This document shows, piece by piece, positions 1 through 7,282 of a stretch of 26,133 bases of DNA; positions within the stretch are counted from its first letter, which is position 1, and the number at the start of each line of letters is the position of its first letter. Source of the DNA: a virus; IMG/VR virus record IMGVR_UViG_3300044616_000163, positions 1 through 26,133 of that record; one strand, given 5' to 3'. Both the position numbers and the translations under genes were made by a program. Below the pieces are notes generated by a model, which did not search any database, was not told the DNA's origin, and saw nothing but the letters and a program-made list of their open reading frames with translations.

Positions 1-81
1 GTCTTCTACTAGATTCTTTGTAAACCCCTGAGCTTTTATATCATCAGTATCCTGATTAGCTCCTCTTCTTGTTTTAGCCAT
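1..81 (-). CDS. N-terminus of a tail stabilisation/muzzle-like protein (partial)
   Basis: Only the first 27 codons are inside the window; the frame is open from an ATG at 81 to the edge. The peptide starts MAKTRRGANQDTDD and continues with a segment containing GFTKNLVED. It follows two ring-type proteins on the same strand with a 12-nt gap. In crAss-like phages a large tail stabilisation (muzzle) protein often sits next to ring proteins, and its N-terminus tends to carry a similar short motif before a conserved arginine-alanine-rich segment. That assignment is inference from position and a very short sequence. A start of any other tail gene is equally compatible with what is visible. Confidence 0.4.
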   Translation of the reverse strand, partial: MAKTRRGANQDTDDIKAQGFTKNLVED

Positions 82-93
82 TGTGCAGTATTA

Positions 94-1062
94 TTAAATC
101 CCTCTAAAAGATCCATAAGGACCAGGATAACTTCTAAACATGTCGTAGTACTTGAAGTACTGTGCTTTTCTATTAGATTCAAATAGCTTCTTAAGTTCAG
201 CAAAGTTTGGTGTGTTCACTATTGTCTTAGCATCAACACGTGCTCTTCTATAGCCATCTTCTACTAACTGTACTTGCATTTGAGTAACAGTTTCACCATT
301 CATAACTAAGTTCTCAAGTATTCTTTTCTTAAGAGCATACTCGTAGTATTCATTTAGCTTTTCGTGATCAGGTACAAGTAAGTTACCATTATCATCTTCA
401 AGCATACCTTGATAGTTAAGATACAGCTTTCCATGAGGAAAATTAGTATATACATAACCATCTTGAATCCAACCAGTAAAAGGGCTACCCCAGTAAAGAT
501 TAGGGCAATCACAATCGATAGACATTGGATTAGCCAACATTGTAATCTGTCTAAGAAATTTGTAGGTTCTTGTAGCATAAGATAATGTTTGTACTAATGC
601 ATATTCATTACCCTTACAGTCTAACTGTACACATGGTGTAGGTACTTTACAATTACATGGATCAGTACTAGCATTACATGTTTGACATTTAGGAGTTGCT
701 ACTTGAAGAGAACATGTATCAATAGTAGATGGTTGCCATTTATAATCAGGTGCAAGATATCTTTCCTCTACGTGAGTACCTTGAGGAAGAAGAACTTTCT
801 CCTCATGTTCACCACATAGTAAAGCAAAATTTAAAACATTAAAGTTATCAGGAAGCTTAGCTCTACCCTTTTCTATATCTAAGATAACTTCTTTTGTCTG
901 ATAGATTCTTAAACCTAAATCATAATTTACCTTCTTAGCAATCTTAATTAACTGCTGAGGTAGAATCATGTTCTCTATATCAAACTTTTGAAAGTCCATA
1001 GCTACATCAGCTATGAGATCATCAAAGGTTCTATATCTAAGTGTATAATTAAAGCCGCTCAT
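94..1062 (-). CDS. Ring (head-tail connector/tail) protein, 322 aa
   Basis: Soluble, mostly helical at both ends, with no signal peptide or membrane segment. The N-terminal part (about residues 9-55) has the pattern YRTFDDLIADV, then an LIKIAKKVNYDLGLRI helix, which I recognise from crAss-like ring proteins stacked under the portal; the exact ring number cannot be told. Residues 117-149 form an insertion with six cysteines (C117, C126, C129, C136, C138, C144, then C149 as a seventh), more than such proteins need for folding, perhaps a metal-binding or surface loop. The start ATG overlaps the TAA stop of the upstream ring gene (TAATG), so the pair is translationally coupled. The ring role is from family resemblance and order. 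An adaptor at the tail hub is an alternative. Confidence 0.6.
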   Translation of the reverse strand: MSGFNYTLRYRTFDDLIADVAMDFQKFDIENMILPQQLIKIAKKVNYDLGLRIYQTKEVILDIEKGRAKLPDNFNVLNFALLCGEHEEKVLLPQGTHVEERYLAPDYKWQPSTIDTCSLQVATPKCQTCNASTDPCNCKVPTPCVQLDCKGNEYALVQTLSYATRTYKFLRQITMLANPMSIDCDCPNLYWGSPFTGWIQDGYVYTNFPHGKLYLNYQGMLEDDNGNLLVPDHEKLNEYYEYALKKRILENLVMNGETVTQMQVQLVEDGYRRARVDAKTIVNTPNFAELKKLFESNRKAQYFKYYDMFRSYPGPYGSFRGI

Positions 1063-1733
1063 TATCTAAATGTATTTTGTGAATCATCAGAAGTATCTGC
1101 AGGAATTTGTCCAGCAGTTAATAATTCTTTTAAAGCATACTGTTCTATCTCTGCAAATAAATAATCAGGTATTGGCATCTGTCTATCTTGAGCTAAAGAA
1201 CAATCATCTTTAGCATCACATGTATACAAGGTTGTATCATCTTCATATACTGCTGTTACACTGATTGCATCCCATGCAACATTAGGAACATATAGATAAC
1301 CGTTAAGATACCAATAGTATTTACTCTTGTTATTCTTAAATCCTGATGTATGTGTCAACCTGGTATATGCAGTAGGATATGTTTTATATACTATGTTAGA
1401 TCCATCTATTGATGTTACAGTTCTAATAATAGGCCCATAAGCTCCATCAAGTAAACCAGGTAGTGGATCTTTAGTTCTTTTAATTGTACATCCAGATTTG
1501 ATACCTTCACAGCAGGCTTCTACTCTATCTATGTCAATAAGCTCTACACATGGTAAAGTTTTAAATAAACTTTGTACCATGAAGATCTTACTTTCATTGT
1601 CTTGTCTACGGATAAGGAGCTTTGCATATTTTATAATAACAGAATAGATATATCTATCTGTCATGAATACATCTTCCTTTACTGCCTTAACAGTGTTTCT
1701 TACCCTAGATACTGCATCGTTAATAGTTGTCAT
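1062..1733 (-). CDS. Ring (head-tail connector/tail) protein, 223 aa
   Basis: Unnamed cytoplasmic-type protein of the size expected for a crAss-like ring protein. The N-terminal 60 residues are helical (RVRNTVKAVKED, then IIKYAKLLIRR), followed by a beta-rich middle containing YYWYLNGYLYVPN, a pattern typical of these connector proteins, and a C-terminal helix (YLFAEIEQYALKELL). Cysteines cluster at about residues 62-82 (CVEL...CCEG...C). It sits between a conserved unknown gene (3-nt gap) and a second ring protein whose start overlaps its stop. Packing and order suggest the products assemble together in the neck. The specific ring position is not determinable here. Confidence 0.6.
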   Translation of the reverse strand: MTTINDAVSRVRNTVKAVKEDVFMTDRYIYSVIIKYAKLLIRRQDNESKIFMVQSLFKTLPCVELIDIDRVEACCEGIKSGCTIKRTKDPLPGLLDGAYGPIIRTVTSIDGSNIVYKTYPTAYTRLTHTSGFKNNKSKYYWYLNGYLYVPNVAWDAISVTAVYEDDTTLYTCDAKDDCSLAQDRQMPIPDYLFAEIEQYALKELLTAGQIPADTSDDSQNTFR

Positions 1734-1735
1734 AT

Positions 1736-2323
1736 CTATAAATCAAATTCATTATATCCTTCTGAAGCAATCTTTAACTCCTTCATGCTTTCTTTACGCT
1801 TTTGGATGCTTTCCTTAAACATCATTGATATCTTTTTATTATTGTTAACCATAATGTACTTATTATAGTCTTCAATATAGTTCTTAGATGCCTTACGTTT
1901 AAATTCTCTATTAGGTAAGAACACCCAGATTTGCTTATTCTGTATCTTGTATTTTACCTCATTGTTTGTAAAAAATATCTTCATTACTTTATTATCACTA
2001 TCCCAGTTCTTGTGTGTAGTAACTACACCATACTGAGCAGACTTTTTGTAATCAACATTTAAACGTTTTGTTAAAGTGGGACAGCTACCTATAAAGATAT
2101 AACCTAAGCTTTCAGGTAACTCAACACCATCTCTGTACTCTATAATACCTTCTGATAACTTTGTATTATAGGTATGAATGACTTTTTTAAAATCTGCATA
2201 TGATATATCATATTCAGGAAACTTTTCTTTAAACCTTTTATACAAGGCAATGTTTAATACGTGGACACTCTTCTCTCTGAATCTTGGTCCTTTAACATCA
2301 GGTTTCTTAAATTCTCTAGCCAT
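1736..2323 (-). CDS. Conserved phage protein of unknown function, 195 aa
   Basis: I chose the ATG at 2323 (product starts MAREFKKPDV); a longer frame running to 2416 needs a TTG and would read back through a terminator hairpin, so it is unlikely. The product is Lys/Arg-rich, with ELPESLGYIFIGSCP near residue 70 and a basic stretch FKRKASKNY near residue 140. A protein with this ELPE.LGYIFIG and FKR pattern recurs, in my memory, next to virion genes of crAss-like and other Bacteroidota phages, but I know no function. It is the first gene after a terminator and putative promoter, and leads into two ring-type genes, which suggests a role in neck or tail assembly. No enzyme motif is visible. Confidence 0.7.
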   Translation of the reverse strand: MAREFKKPDVKGPRFREKSVHVLNIALYKRFKEKFPEYDISYADFKKVIHTYNTKLSEGIIEYRDGVELPESLGYIFIGSCPTLTKRLNVDYKKSAQYGVVTTHKNWDSDNKVMKIFFTNNEVKYKIQNKQIWVFLPNREFKRKASKNYIEDYNKYIMVNNNKKISMMFKESIQKRKESMKELKIASEGYNEFDL

Positions 2324-2360
2324 ACTATAATAGTAATATACGAAAAATAATCTATAATAG

Positions 2361-2368
2361 CAAATATA
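2361..2368 (-). promoter_or_regulatory. Putative Bacteroidota-type -7 promoter element
   Basis: Read on the minus strand this is TATATTTG, an exact match to the TAnnTTTG element of Bacteroides primary-sigma promoters. It lies 37 nt before the ATG at 2323 and just after the terminator that closes the head-fibre unit. No convincing upstream TTTG at the usual 19-21 nt spacing is visible, so this is a candidate only. Confidence 0.4.
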
Positions 2369-2374
2369 ACAAAT

Positions 2375-2406
2375 ATGAAAAACCCTGAGAAATAAATCCC
2401 AGGGTT
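2375..2406 (-). terminator. Rho-independent terminator after the head-fibre unit
   Basis: On the minus strand AACCCTG (2406-2400) pairs with CAGGGTT (2387-2381) around a 12-nt loop, followed by TTTTC. It stands 43 nt past the stop of the 187-aa fibre gene. The stem is clean at seven pairs; the U tract is short, so termination may be partial. Confidence 0.7.
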
Positions 2407-2448
2407 CCTTTGTCAATCACAGATTAAACCAACAAACTGCGATATATC

Positions 2449-3012
2449 TTAAACAAAAGCTATATAAACTGCATTGTAATAAGCCGTAGCTATTTGCCCT
2501 GCTGAATCAGTAACTTTTACTTTAACTAATACTTGATATATTAAAGCACTAATAGCAGGTGCATCAACATAATTATCAGGAACAGGTTCAAGTGTAACAT
2601 TTGCTGATGTAGTTGAGCCAGTAAAAGCTAATCCTGGAAACTCATTTTGTTCTACAGTCCACTCATAAGTAAAAGGTCCTGTACCATTTGTAAGAGTTGA
2701 ATCTAATCTATAGATTTCAATATTTGCTTTATTAATGTCTACAGCAAATGTTGGACAACATGCAGTAGATTGACCACAGAAATAATCAACAACTTGATTT
2801 AAAGCATCTGCTACAGTATCACCTGTATCTACTACAGTATCTTGATCACAAATAATTGGATCTCCAGAATATAAAACACATTGTGCATCTATTACTTCAC
2901 TACATGGATATGGATCAGGACACCCTATAGGGTTACATGGAGCTGGAGTAGTAAGTGGACCATCTTCACATCCACATGGTTTATTTTTGCATCCGCAATT
3001 TGTACATGCCAT
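2449..3012 (-). CDS. Head-fibre-type protein with Cys-rich N-terminus and Ig/PKD-like domain
   Basis: The 187-aa product has three parts. Residues 3-15 are a Cys motif (CTNCGCKNKPCGC). Residues 44-79 form a module, AQCVLYSGDPIIC then GDTVADALNQVVDYFC, that aligns with residues 17-49 of the adjacent 552-aa fibre. Residues 86-187 look like an Ig/PKD-type beta-sandwich: GPFTYEWTV near 112-120 and VKVTDSAGQIATAYY near 165-179. This suggests an N-terminal capsid anchor carrying a small exposed domain, as Ig-like decorations do on other phages. The two fibre genes are 11 nt apart and probably co-transcribed. That it is surface-displayed is inference; a tail-associated location is also possible. Confidence 0.6.
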   Translation of the reverse strand: MACTNCGCKNKPCGCEDGPLTTPAPCNPIGCPDPYPCSEVIDAQCVLYSGDPIICDQDTVVDTGDTVADALNQVVDYFCGQSTACCPTFAVDINKANIEIYRLDSTLTNGTGPFTYEWTVEQNEFPGLAFTGSTTSANVTLEPVPDNYVDAPAISALIYQVLVKVKVTDSAGQIATAYYNAVYIAFV

Positions 3013-3023
3013 TGTCTATAATA

Positions 3024-4682
3024 TTAAGGCGCTATAAAAGCAGTTAATGTATCTAATCTAAAAGTAAATCCTCCTAATTGAGTTTCCTCTCCTGAATCAC
3101 AGCTAAAAGGCCATGTTAATGATGCTACTGGTGTTCCACTTTGATTTGTAAATTGACTACTTGCAACAAGTGGAGAAATACCTACTGCTGGTAAATTATG
3201 TATATCAGTATCATTATCAATAAAGTTAGGTATAACTTCTCCTGATCTAATATTTGTGTTTATCAATCTTAATTGAGAAGTACCTCTCATACCACTAGGT
3301 CTTGATTGACTAAGCTCAGTATCTTTAACTACTACAGCTCTTAGTAAACCACCAGCATCAATAGAAATATTTAAAGTTGCAGATAAAGCTGCACCATAAG
3401 ATACATTAACATTTATCTGTCTTGTAGCAACAACCCATCCTAAACTATATAGATTGTCTAAAGCTCCATTCCACACAGATGTAGGAATACAGTTAGCGTT
3501 ATTATTAAATATAACAGCGCCATTTGCATCAACTAAAGTTCCATTAGGAAGCGTGCCTGTTAGATCTCCATACGTATATGGTACAGCTTGACCATTATAA
3601 AGTGTAGTAGTTGTTAAAGGAACTAATGTTGCACCATCAGCTGTAGAGCTTAAAGGAATAGTAACACTACCTCTAAAGTAAATTACGTTACCAATTCTTC
3701 TACATTGTGGTCGTTCTGTTAATTGAGACCCTTGGTAATATCCAAAACCATTAAGGTATTCCCACCCTGTATCTACCACTGCAGCAGATAAAGTATATGC
3801 AGGTCCTGCAGATAATGTAAGATCTACGCTTTGTGTATCTGTAACTGCCAAGCTTACTACAGGTGCATCTCTTAAATCACATACTGTCAACCATAGGTTA
3901 GTAATAGATTCAGCTACATTTAGTACAGGAGCAGAAAACCATCCTGGAAGTGTACTCATTGTACCACCACCATCTTTACGAAGGTCACCATCAGTAACAC
4001 ACTGTGATAGGTAAGCATTAATCAATTCTGCAGTAGTACCAGTAGCACCAACTAATTGACAGAATGCTGTGCTTAATGCACTTAGTACTACACTTACAGG
4101 TGTATCAACAGCTGGTATTCCTATACATGAAGCAGGAACTATCTCTACTTCTGTAGGTGCAGGTAAAGGAAAGTATGATTCTAATTGAGTAATTCTATCT
4201 CCGTAATCTACAAGTGTAGCTTCAATTACCCCTACTTGTAATACAAGTGTGCATATCTTAGATGCAATAGCTTGTACATAATCAATAAGTTGAGCTGTTT
4301 GCCCTAGTTGATCTACAAATATATAATTTCCATCACCATCCTTACAATCTGCTACAGTAACTAAACAATCAGGACATCCTTTATTTCCAGAATCAGGAGA
4401 AGGAGTAATGTTTTCTAATTCACATATCTTATCAATGATAAATTGAATTAATTGTTCAAAGTTAGAAGGCCCACATGCAGTAAGATTAAAACAACTTATA
4501 TCGTAGTTCTCAACATTAAGTATATCAAGTACAGTACATAATTCTGTTGCTAGTTTAGCTACAACATCAGATACACTATCTCCTTTGCATAAATTAATGC
4601 ATGCAATGTCAGGACCTTGCCATACAACGCAATTAGAAGAAATTGGATTGCATGTTTCTTTATTTAAATTTGTAGGCTTCAT
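3024..4682 (-). CDS. Head fibre / trimeric fibre-like protein, 552 aa
   Basis: Residues 17-49 carry a Cys-rich anchor (CVVWQGPDIACINLC, then GDSVSDVVAKLATELC) of a kind I associate with crAss-like head fibres. It is followed by degenerate repeats that each pair a short Cys-containing strand with a helix ending in C-x-L: C64/C70 to C87, C106/C113 to C144, C186 to C208 and C228 to C268. Part of this (150-171) is heptad-like. The remainder, about 270-552, is Thr/Ser/Gly-rich and probably beta-structured, like a fibre shaft and tip. It lacks a recognisable enzymatic domain. Neighbouring genes are a second fibre-type gene and the Cys-repeat protein. A tail fibre is the main alternative, and host-binding specificity cannot be predicted. 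Confidence 0.6.
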   Translation of the reverse strand: MKPTNLNKETCNPISSNCVVWQGPDIACINLCKGDSVSDVVAKLATELCTVLDILNVENYDISCFNLTACGPSNFEQLIQFIIDKICELENITPSPDSGNKGCPDCLVTVADCKDGDGNYIFVDQLGQTAQLIDYVQAIASKICTLVLQVGVIEATLVDYGDRITQLESYFPLPAPTEVEIVPASCIGIPAVDTPVSVVLSALSTAFCQLVGATGTTAELINAYLSQCVTDGDLRKDGGGTMSTLPGWFSAPVLNVAESITNLWLTVCDLRDAPVVSLAVTDTQSVDLTLSAGPAYTLSAAVVDTGWEYLNGFGYYQGSQLTERPQCRRIGNVIYFRGSVTIPLSSTADGATLVPLTTTTLYNGQAVPYTYGDLTGTLPNGTLVDANGAVIFNNNANCIPTSVWNGALDNLYSLGWVVATRQINVNVSYGAALSATLNISIDAGGLLRAVVVKDTELSQSRPSGMRGTSQLRLINTNIRSGEVIPNFIDNDTDIHNLPAVGISPLVASSQFTNQSGTPVASLTWPFSCDSGEETQLGGFTFRLDTLTAFIAP

Positions 4683-4715
4683 ATAATATAATATACTAAA
4701 ATTTCTTTACTTATC

Positions 4716-6410
4716 CTAATTAGGTGCTTGACAATTTTGTTGTGTTAAAGCAGAGTTAGATGTAGTGCACTCACAATTGATAGCTTGTGTACAGTTGTAA
4801 TCAGGATCTTTAATTGCTTTAAGCTTAACAATTTCATTTCTTATTTCCCATCTAATATCATCTTCTCCACAACATGGTGTAATACCATATCTTTCAACCA
4901 TTATCTGTCTATACACACCTTCAGAGAAATTACATACAATACGCTCATACTGTGCAGGTGTACATGCTGGAGTATTATATCCAGGTCTAATGCTTTTATA
5001 TACAGGTGGATCAGGAACTACAGGTGTTGGAGGTACAATACAATCTTCACATGATAAATGATTATCAATAACATGAACTGTTTGCGCTCCTACAGTAAGA
5101 TCTGTTTCACTAACTATCCAACATTTATCAGGACAGTTATTTAAAGTAACTACTTGTCCTGGTGGAGTTATGTATGCTGATAAATCTGTAAGTGTAATAA
5201 TGTTTGGTTCTGGATTATCAATATCACAATCTTCAAGTAAATAATATTGACTATTACAAACTTGACATGATGGAAATTGATCAGTAAATGTTACAGTAAT
5301 ATCACTAGGTATTTGTGAAGTAAGCGCTCTTACAAACCAACAATCATCAGAATACTCTTGTACAGATATAATTGTTCCTACGTATTCAGATAAATCAGTG
5401 CTTGTATAAACAACTATGTCTCCTGTATTGCAGTTAATCAATTCATAATTAACAGCATTCTTACTTAAACATTCAATACAAGTAGGATGATATTCTGAAT
5501 ATAGTACAGATACTGGAACTGTACAATCTGTTGATACTTCTATTCTCCAGCATTTACCTGGTTTATCAGGTAGTTCTAAAACATAATTTTGAGATAGTTC
5601 ATATGCTAAATCATTAGACACACAAAATCTATCTGCATTATCTTGACAGTTAACTAGATCATAAACAATAGGGCAATCAGATACTAAACCATCTTCTATA
5701 GATACTGTACACTCACCTAAAGTAACAGCTTCTTGTCTAGGTCCTAACTTATAAGATCTAGTACATATTGAGTCAGACCATGAACCATCCCATGGAATTT
5801 CATATTCATATTCATTTAGATCGCAATCAGTAAGTGTTACTGTAACTACTGTAGGTACTAGCTTAGGCTCAGTTAATCTAAATTTAGTACATAAACATGG
5901 AAGACATAATGTTTCACATGGAGTGTCATTGCAATCAGCATCAGTACTAAATTGACCTTCTGTTAAAAAAGGATATGACGCATCATAACTAGCAAGCTGA
6001 TTAACAGTAAAACATTGAAAAGTTTCTACTACTGTACCTTCACTAAATATAACAACATAATATGTGTCACCTGATACAAGTGCATTAGGTATTAATACGT
6101 TTACAAAAATACTTGACCCACCACAACAAGGTACTAACTCATAACTTTTTGCTCCTTCGCAAGCATCACATTTAGCAGAAATCACATAATCAGCTGATAT
6201 CCAATTTATATTGTATAAAGGTGAAGGAGGAGGAGGCGCAGGTATAGTGTTTATATTTACTAATGATACTTTATAACATATTCCTATATATTCAGCAGGT
6301 ACACCTGATGTAAATTTAACAGCATTACTTGCTATACTAGTAGGTGCTACATTAGAATAAAACTCTATTGGTCCACTAGGACAAGGAGAATATGCGTAGT
6401 ATTGTGCCAT
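4716..6410 (-). CDS. Cys-rich virion protein with tandem repeats, 564 aa
   Basis: The product has 39 cysteines (about 7%), very unusual for a cytoplasmic phage protein. Residues 250-457 contain three tandem repeats of about 65-70 residues, each beginning Y-x-L-x-x-C, passing a CW-[RFI]-[IV] strand, and ending in a C-x-x-C (C311/C314, C382/C385, C454/C457). Repeats two and three also share TDLS-x-Y. Two proline-rich linkers flank the array (about 57-64 and 460-469), and the C-terminal 90 residues include a helix (RWEIRNEIVKLK). I recall similar repeats in large structural proteins of aquatic and crAss-like phages. It starts with ATG overlapping the stop of the 75-aa gene. A display protein on the capsid or tail is likely; the Cys pairs may bind metal or form disulfides after release. 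Confidence 0.6.
   Translation of the reverse strand: MAQYYAYSPCPSGPIEFYSNVAPTSIASNAVKFTSGVPAEYIGICYKVSLVNINTIPAPPPPSPLYNINWISADYVISAKCDACEGAKSYELVPCCGGSSIFVNVLIPNALVSGDTYYVVIFSEGTVVETFQCFTVNQLASYDASYPFLTEGQFSTDADCNDTPCETLCLPCLCTKFRLTEPKLVPTVVTVTLTDCDLNEYEYEIPWDGSWSDSICTRSYKLGPRQEAVTLGECTVSIEDGLVSDCPIVYDLVNCQDNADRFCVSNDLAYELSQNYVLELPDKPGKCWRIEVSTDCTVPVSVLYSEYHPTCIECLSKNAVNYELINCNTGDIVVYTSTDLSEYVGTIISVQEYSDDCWFVRALTSQIPSDITVTFTDQFPSCQVCNSQYYLLEDCDIDNPEPNIITLTDLSAYITPPGQVVTLNNCPDKCWIVSETDLTVGAQTVHVIDNHLSCEDCIVPPTPVVPDPPVYKSIRPGYNTPACTPAQYERIVCNFSEGVYRQIMVERYGITPCCGEDDIRWEIRNEIVKLKAIKDPDYNCTQAINCECTTSNSALTQQNCQAPN
5040..5663 (-). repeat. Three tandem Cys-rich protein repeats
   Basis: This segment encodes residues 250-457 of the 564-aa virion protein. 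Three units of about 65, 64 and 68 residues share Y-x-L-x-x-C at the start, CW in the middle and C-x-x-C at the end. The similarity is at protein level; the DNA is clearly diverged, so the duplication is old. Confidence 0.65.
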
Positions 6411-6637
6411 TATTTTTTAGTATCAAAATTCTTTAACCAGTTATCCCATGATGCAGGTTGTTTAGAAGCAGGCTTGTCTTGACTAGGAGCTGAAGGTTTT
6501 GGTGTAGCAGTAAAAACTGTTTTTACCTTTCTTTCATAAGCTCCTATACAGTTAGTACATACTTCTCTACCATCAGAAGCTTTTCTCTTCTGACACCCGC
6601 AGGATAAACTTTTTTTACAATTAGAACACGTTGCCAT
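6410..6637 (-). CDS. Small Cys-rich zinc-ribbon-like protein, 75 aa
   Basis: Residues 4-30 contain C4-x2-C7, C13-x-C15 and C27-x2-C30, the spacing of a small zinc-binding domain. The rest is a Pro/Ser/Lys-rich tail ending WDNWLKNFDTKK. The first 15 residues resemble the first 15 of the 187-aa fibre-type protein, including the CGC element. The stop overlaps the ATG of the 564-aa Cys-repeat protein (TAATG), so the two are likely made together. It may be a small virion or assembly protein; no enzyme function is visible. The 10-nt motif AAAACCAACA lies three bases before its ATG. Confidence 0.65.
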   Translation of the reverse strand: MATCSNCKKSLSCGCQKRKASDGREVCTNCIGAYERKVKTVFTATPKPSAPSQDKPASKQPASWDNWLKNFDTKK

Positions 6638-6640
6638 ATT

Positions 6641-6650
6641 TGTTGGTTTT
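6641..6650 (-). promoter_or_regulatory. AAAACCAACA leader motif
   Basis: The minus-strand 10-mer AAAACCAACA ends 3 nt before the ATG at 6637. The identical 10-mer occurs 3-4 nt before two other starts (see 13550 and 16535). It lies too close to the ATG to be a -7 box, so a role in translation initiation fits better. Confidence 0.45.
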
Positions 6651-6656
6651 ATATGA

Positions 6657-7202
6657 TTAACAGTTTGTACAATTCATTTTATTAAGAAGCTTCAAAGCAT
6701 AGTTATAGATACGCATGCCTTTATCAGGTTCATGACAATATTCTACTTTAGCTTTAGCTGCATCTAGGAATGTTTTAATTCTACGCAGTGCGTTTAATTT
6801 TTCTTCTACATGAGCAGGTGGATCACAATCTGCTACATCTAGCTCACAAAGAATATTATAATATTTATTAAGTGCTTGTGTAACGCGTAGATGATTATAC
6901 TCTACGAAAACAAATTCATTAGGAGAAACACTATACTTAATAATATACACACCATCTGGTAGATTAGCATATTCAGATGTATCACATCCATTTGATTGTA
7001 ATCCTAAATCACAAGCTGTAAGTGTAAGATTAAATCCTGGAGTTACAGAAATTTCTGATGCGTAATTAAATCCTGGTACAGTAATATCTAATGTAGGACA
7101 TACTACAGGCATACCTGTTGCATACACACTTGTATCAAATAACTTTATGATACATGTATTTAATACATCAGGAACTTCTAAACTTAATACGTGATTTGCC
7201 AT
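6657..7202 (-). CDS. Conserved virion-module protein of unknown function, 181 aa
   Basis: The N-terminal 90 residues look beta-rich; the middle has LPDGVYIIKYSVSP (about 91-104), and the C-terminal part is a helical pair containing FLDAAKAKVEYCH and ending MNCTNC. I recall this two-part pattern, a DG-x-Y strand followed by a helix with KVEYCHEP, from crAss-like and other Bacteroidota phages, but without an assigned role. It is the first gene after a terminator, so it opens the unit that continues with Cys-rich fibre-type proteins. The gap to the 75-aa gene is 19 nt. Its likely role is in the virion or its assembly; I cannot be more specific. Confidence 0.65.
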   Translation of the reverse strand: MANHVLSLEVPDVLNTCIIKLFDTSVYATGMPVVCPTLDITVPGFNYASEISVTPGFNLTLTACDLGLQSNGCDTSEYANLPDGVYIIKYSVSPNEFVFVEYNHLRVTQALNKYYNILCELDVADCDPPAHVEEKLNALRRIKTFLDAAKAKVEYCHEPDKGMRIYNYALKLLNKMNCTNC

Positions 7203-7216
7203 ATGCTAATTTAATA

Positions 7217-7256
7217 AGAAAAGGGAGAGGAGTATGAAACCCTTCTCCCCTTTTCT
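7217..7256 (-). terminator. Rho-independent terminator after the 558-aa virion gene
   Basis: On the minus strand AAAAGGG plus further G-rich bases (about 7254-7241) pair with CCTCTCCCTTTT (7230-7219), with two small bulges and a short loop, followed by TTTTCTTATT. It is 27 nt past the stop of the 558-aa gene. Several overlapping pairings are possible, which makes the exact stem uncertain. Confidence 0.7.
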
Positions 7257-7282
7257 CTAGATTGATAATTATTAATTAAATC

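Noticed and set aside
1572-1868. 98-aa plus-strand ORF
   Set aside because: Spans the junction of two minus-strand genes and encodes a hydrophobic artefact; it lacks its own leader or partner.
2324-2416. Longer N-terminus for the 195-aa gene, with many Tyr/Phe
   Set aside because: It would need a TTG inside the terminator hairpin and read across the putative promoter.
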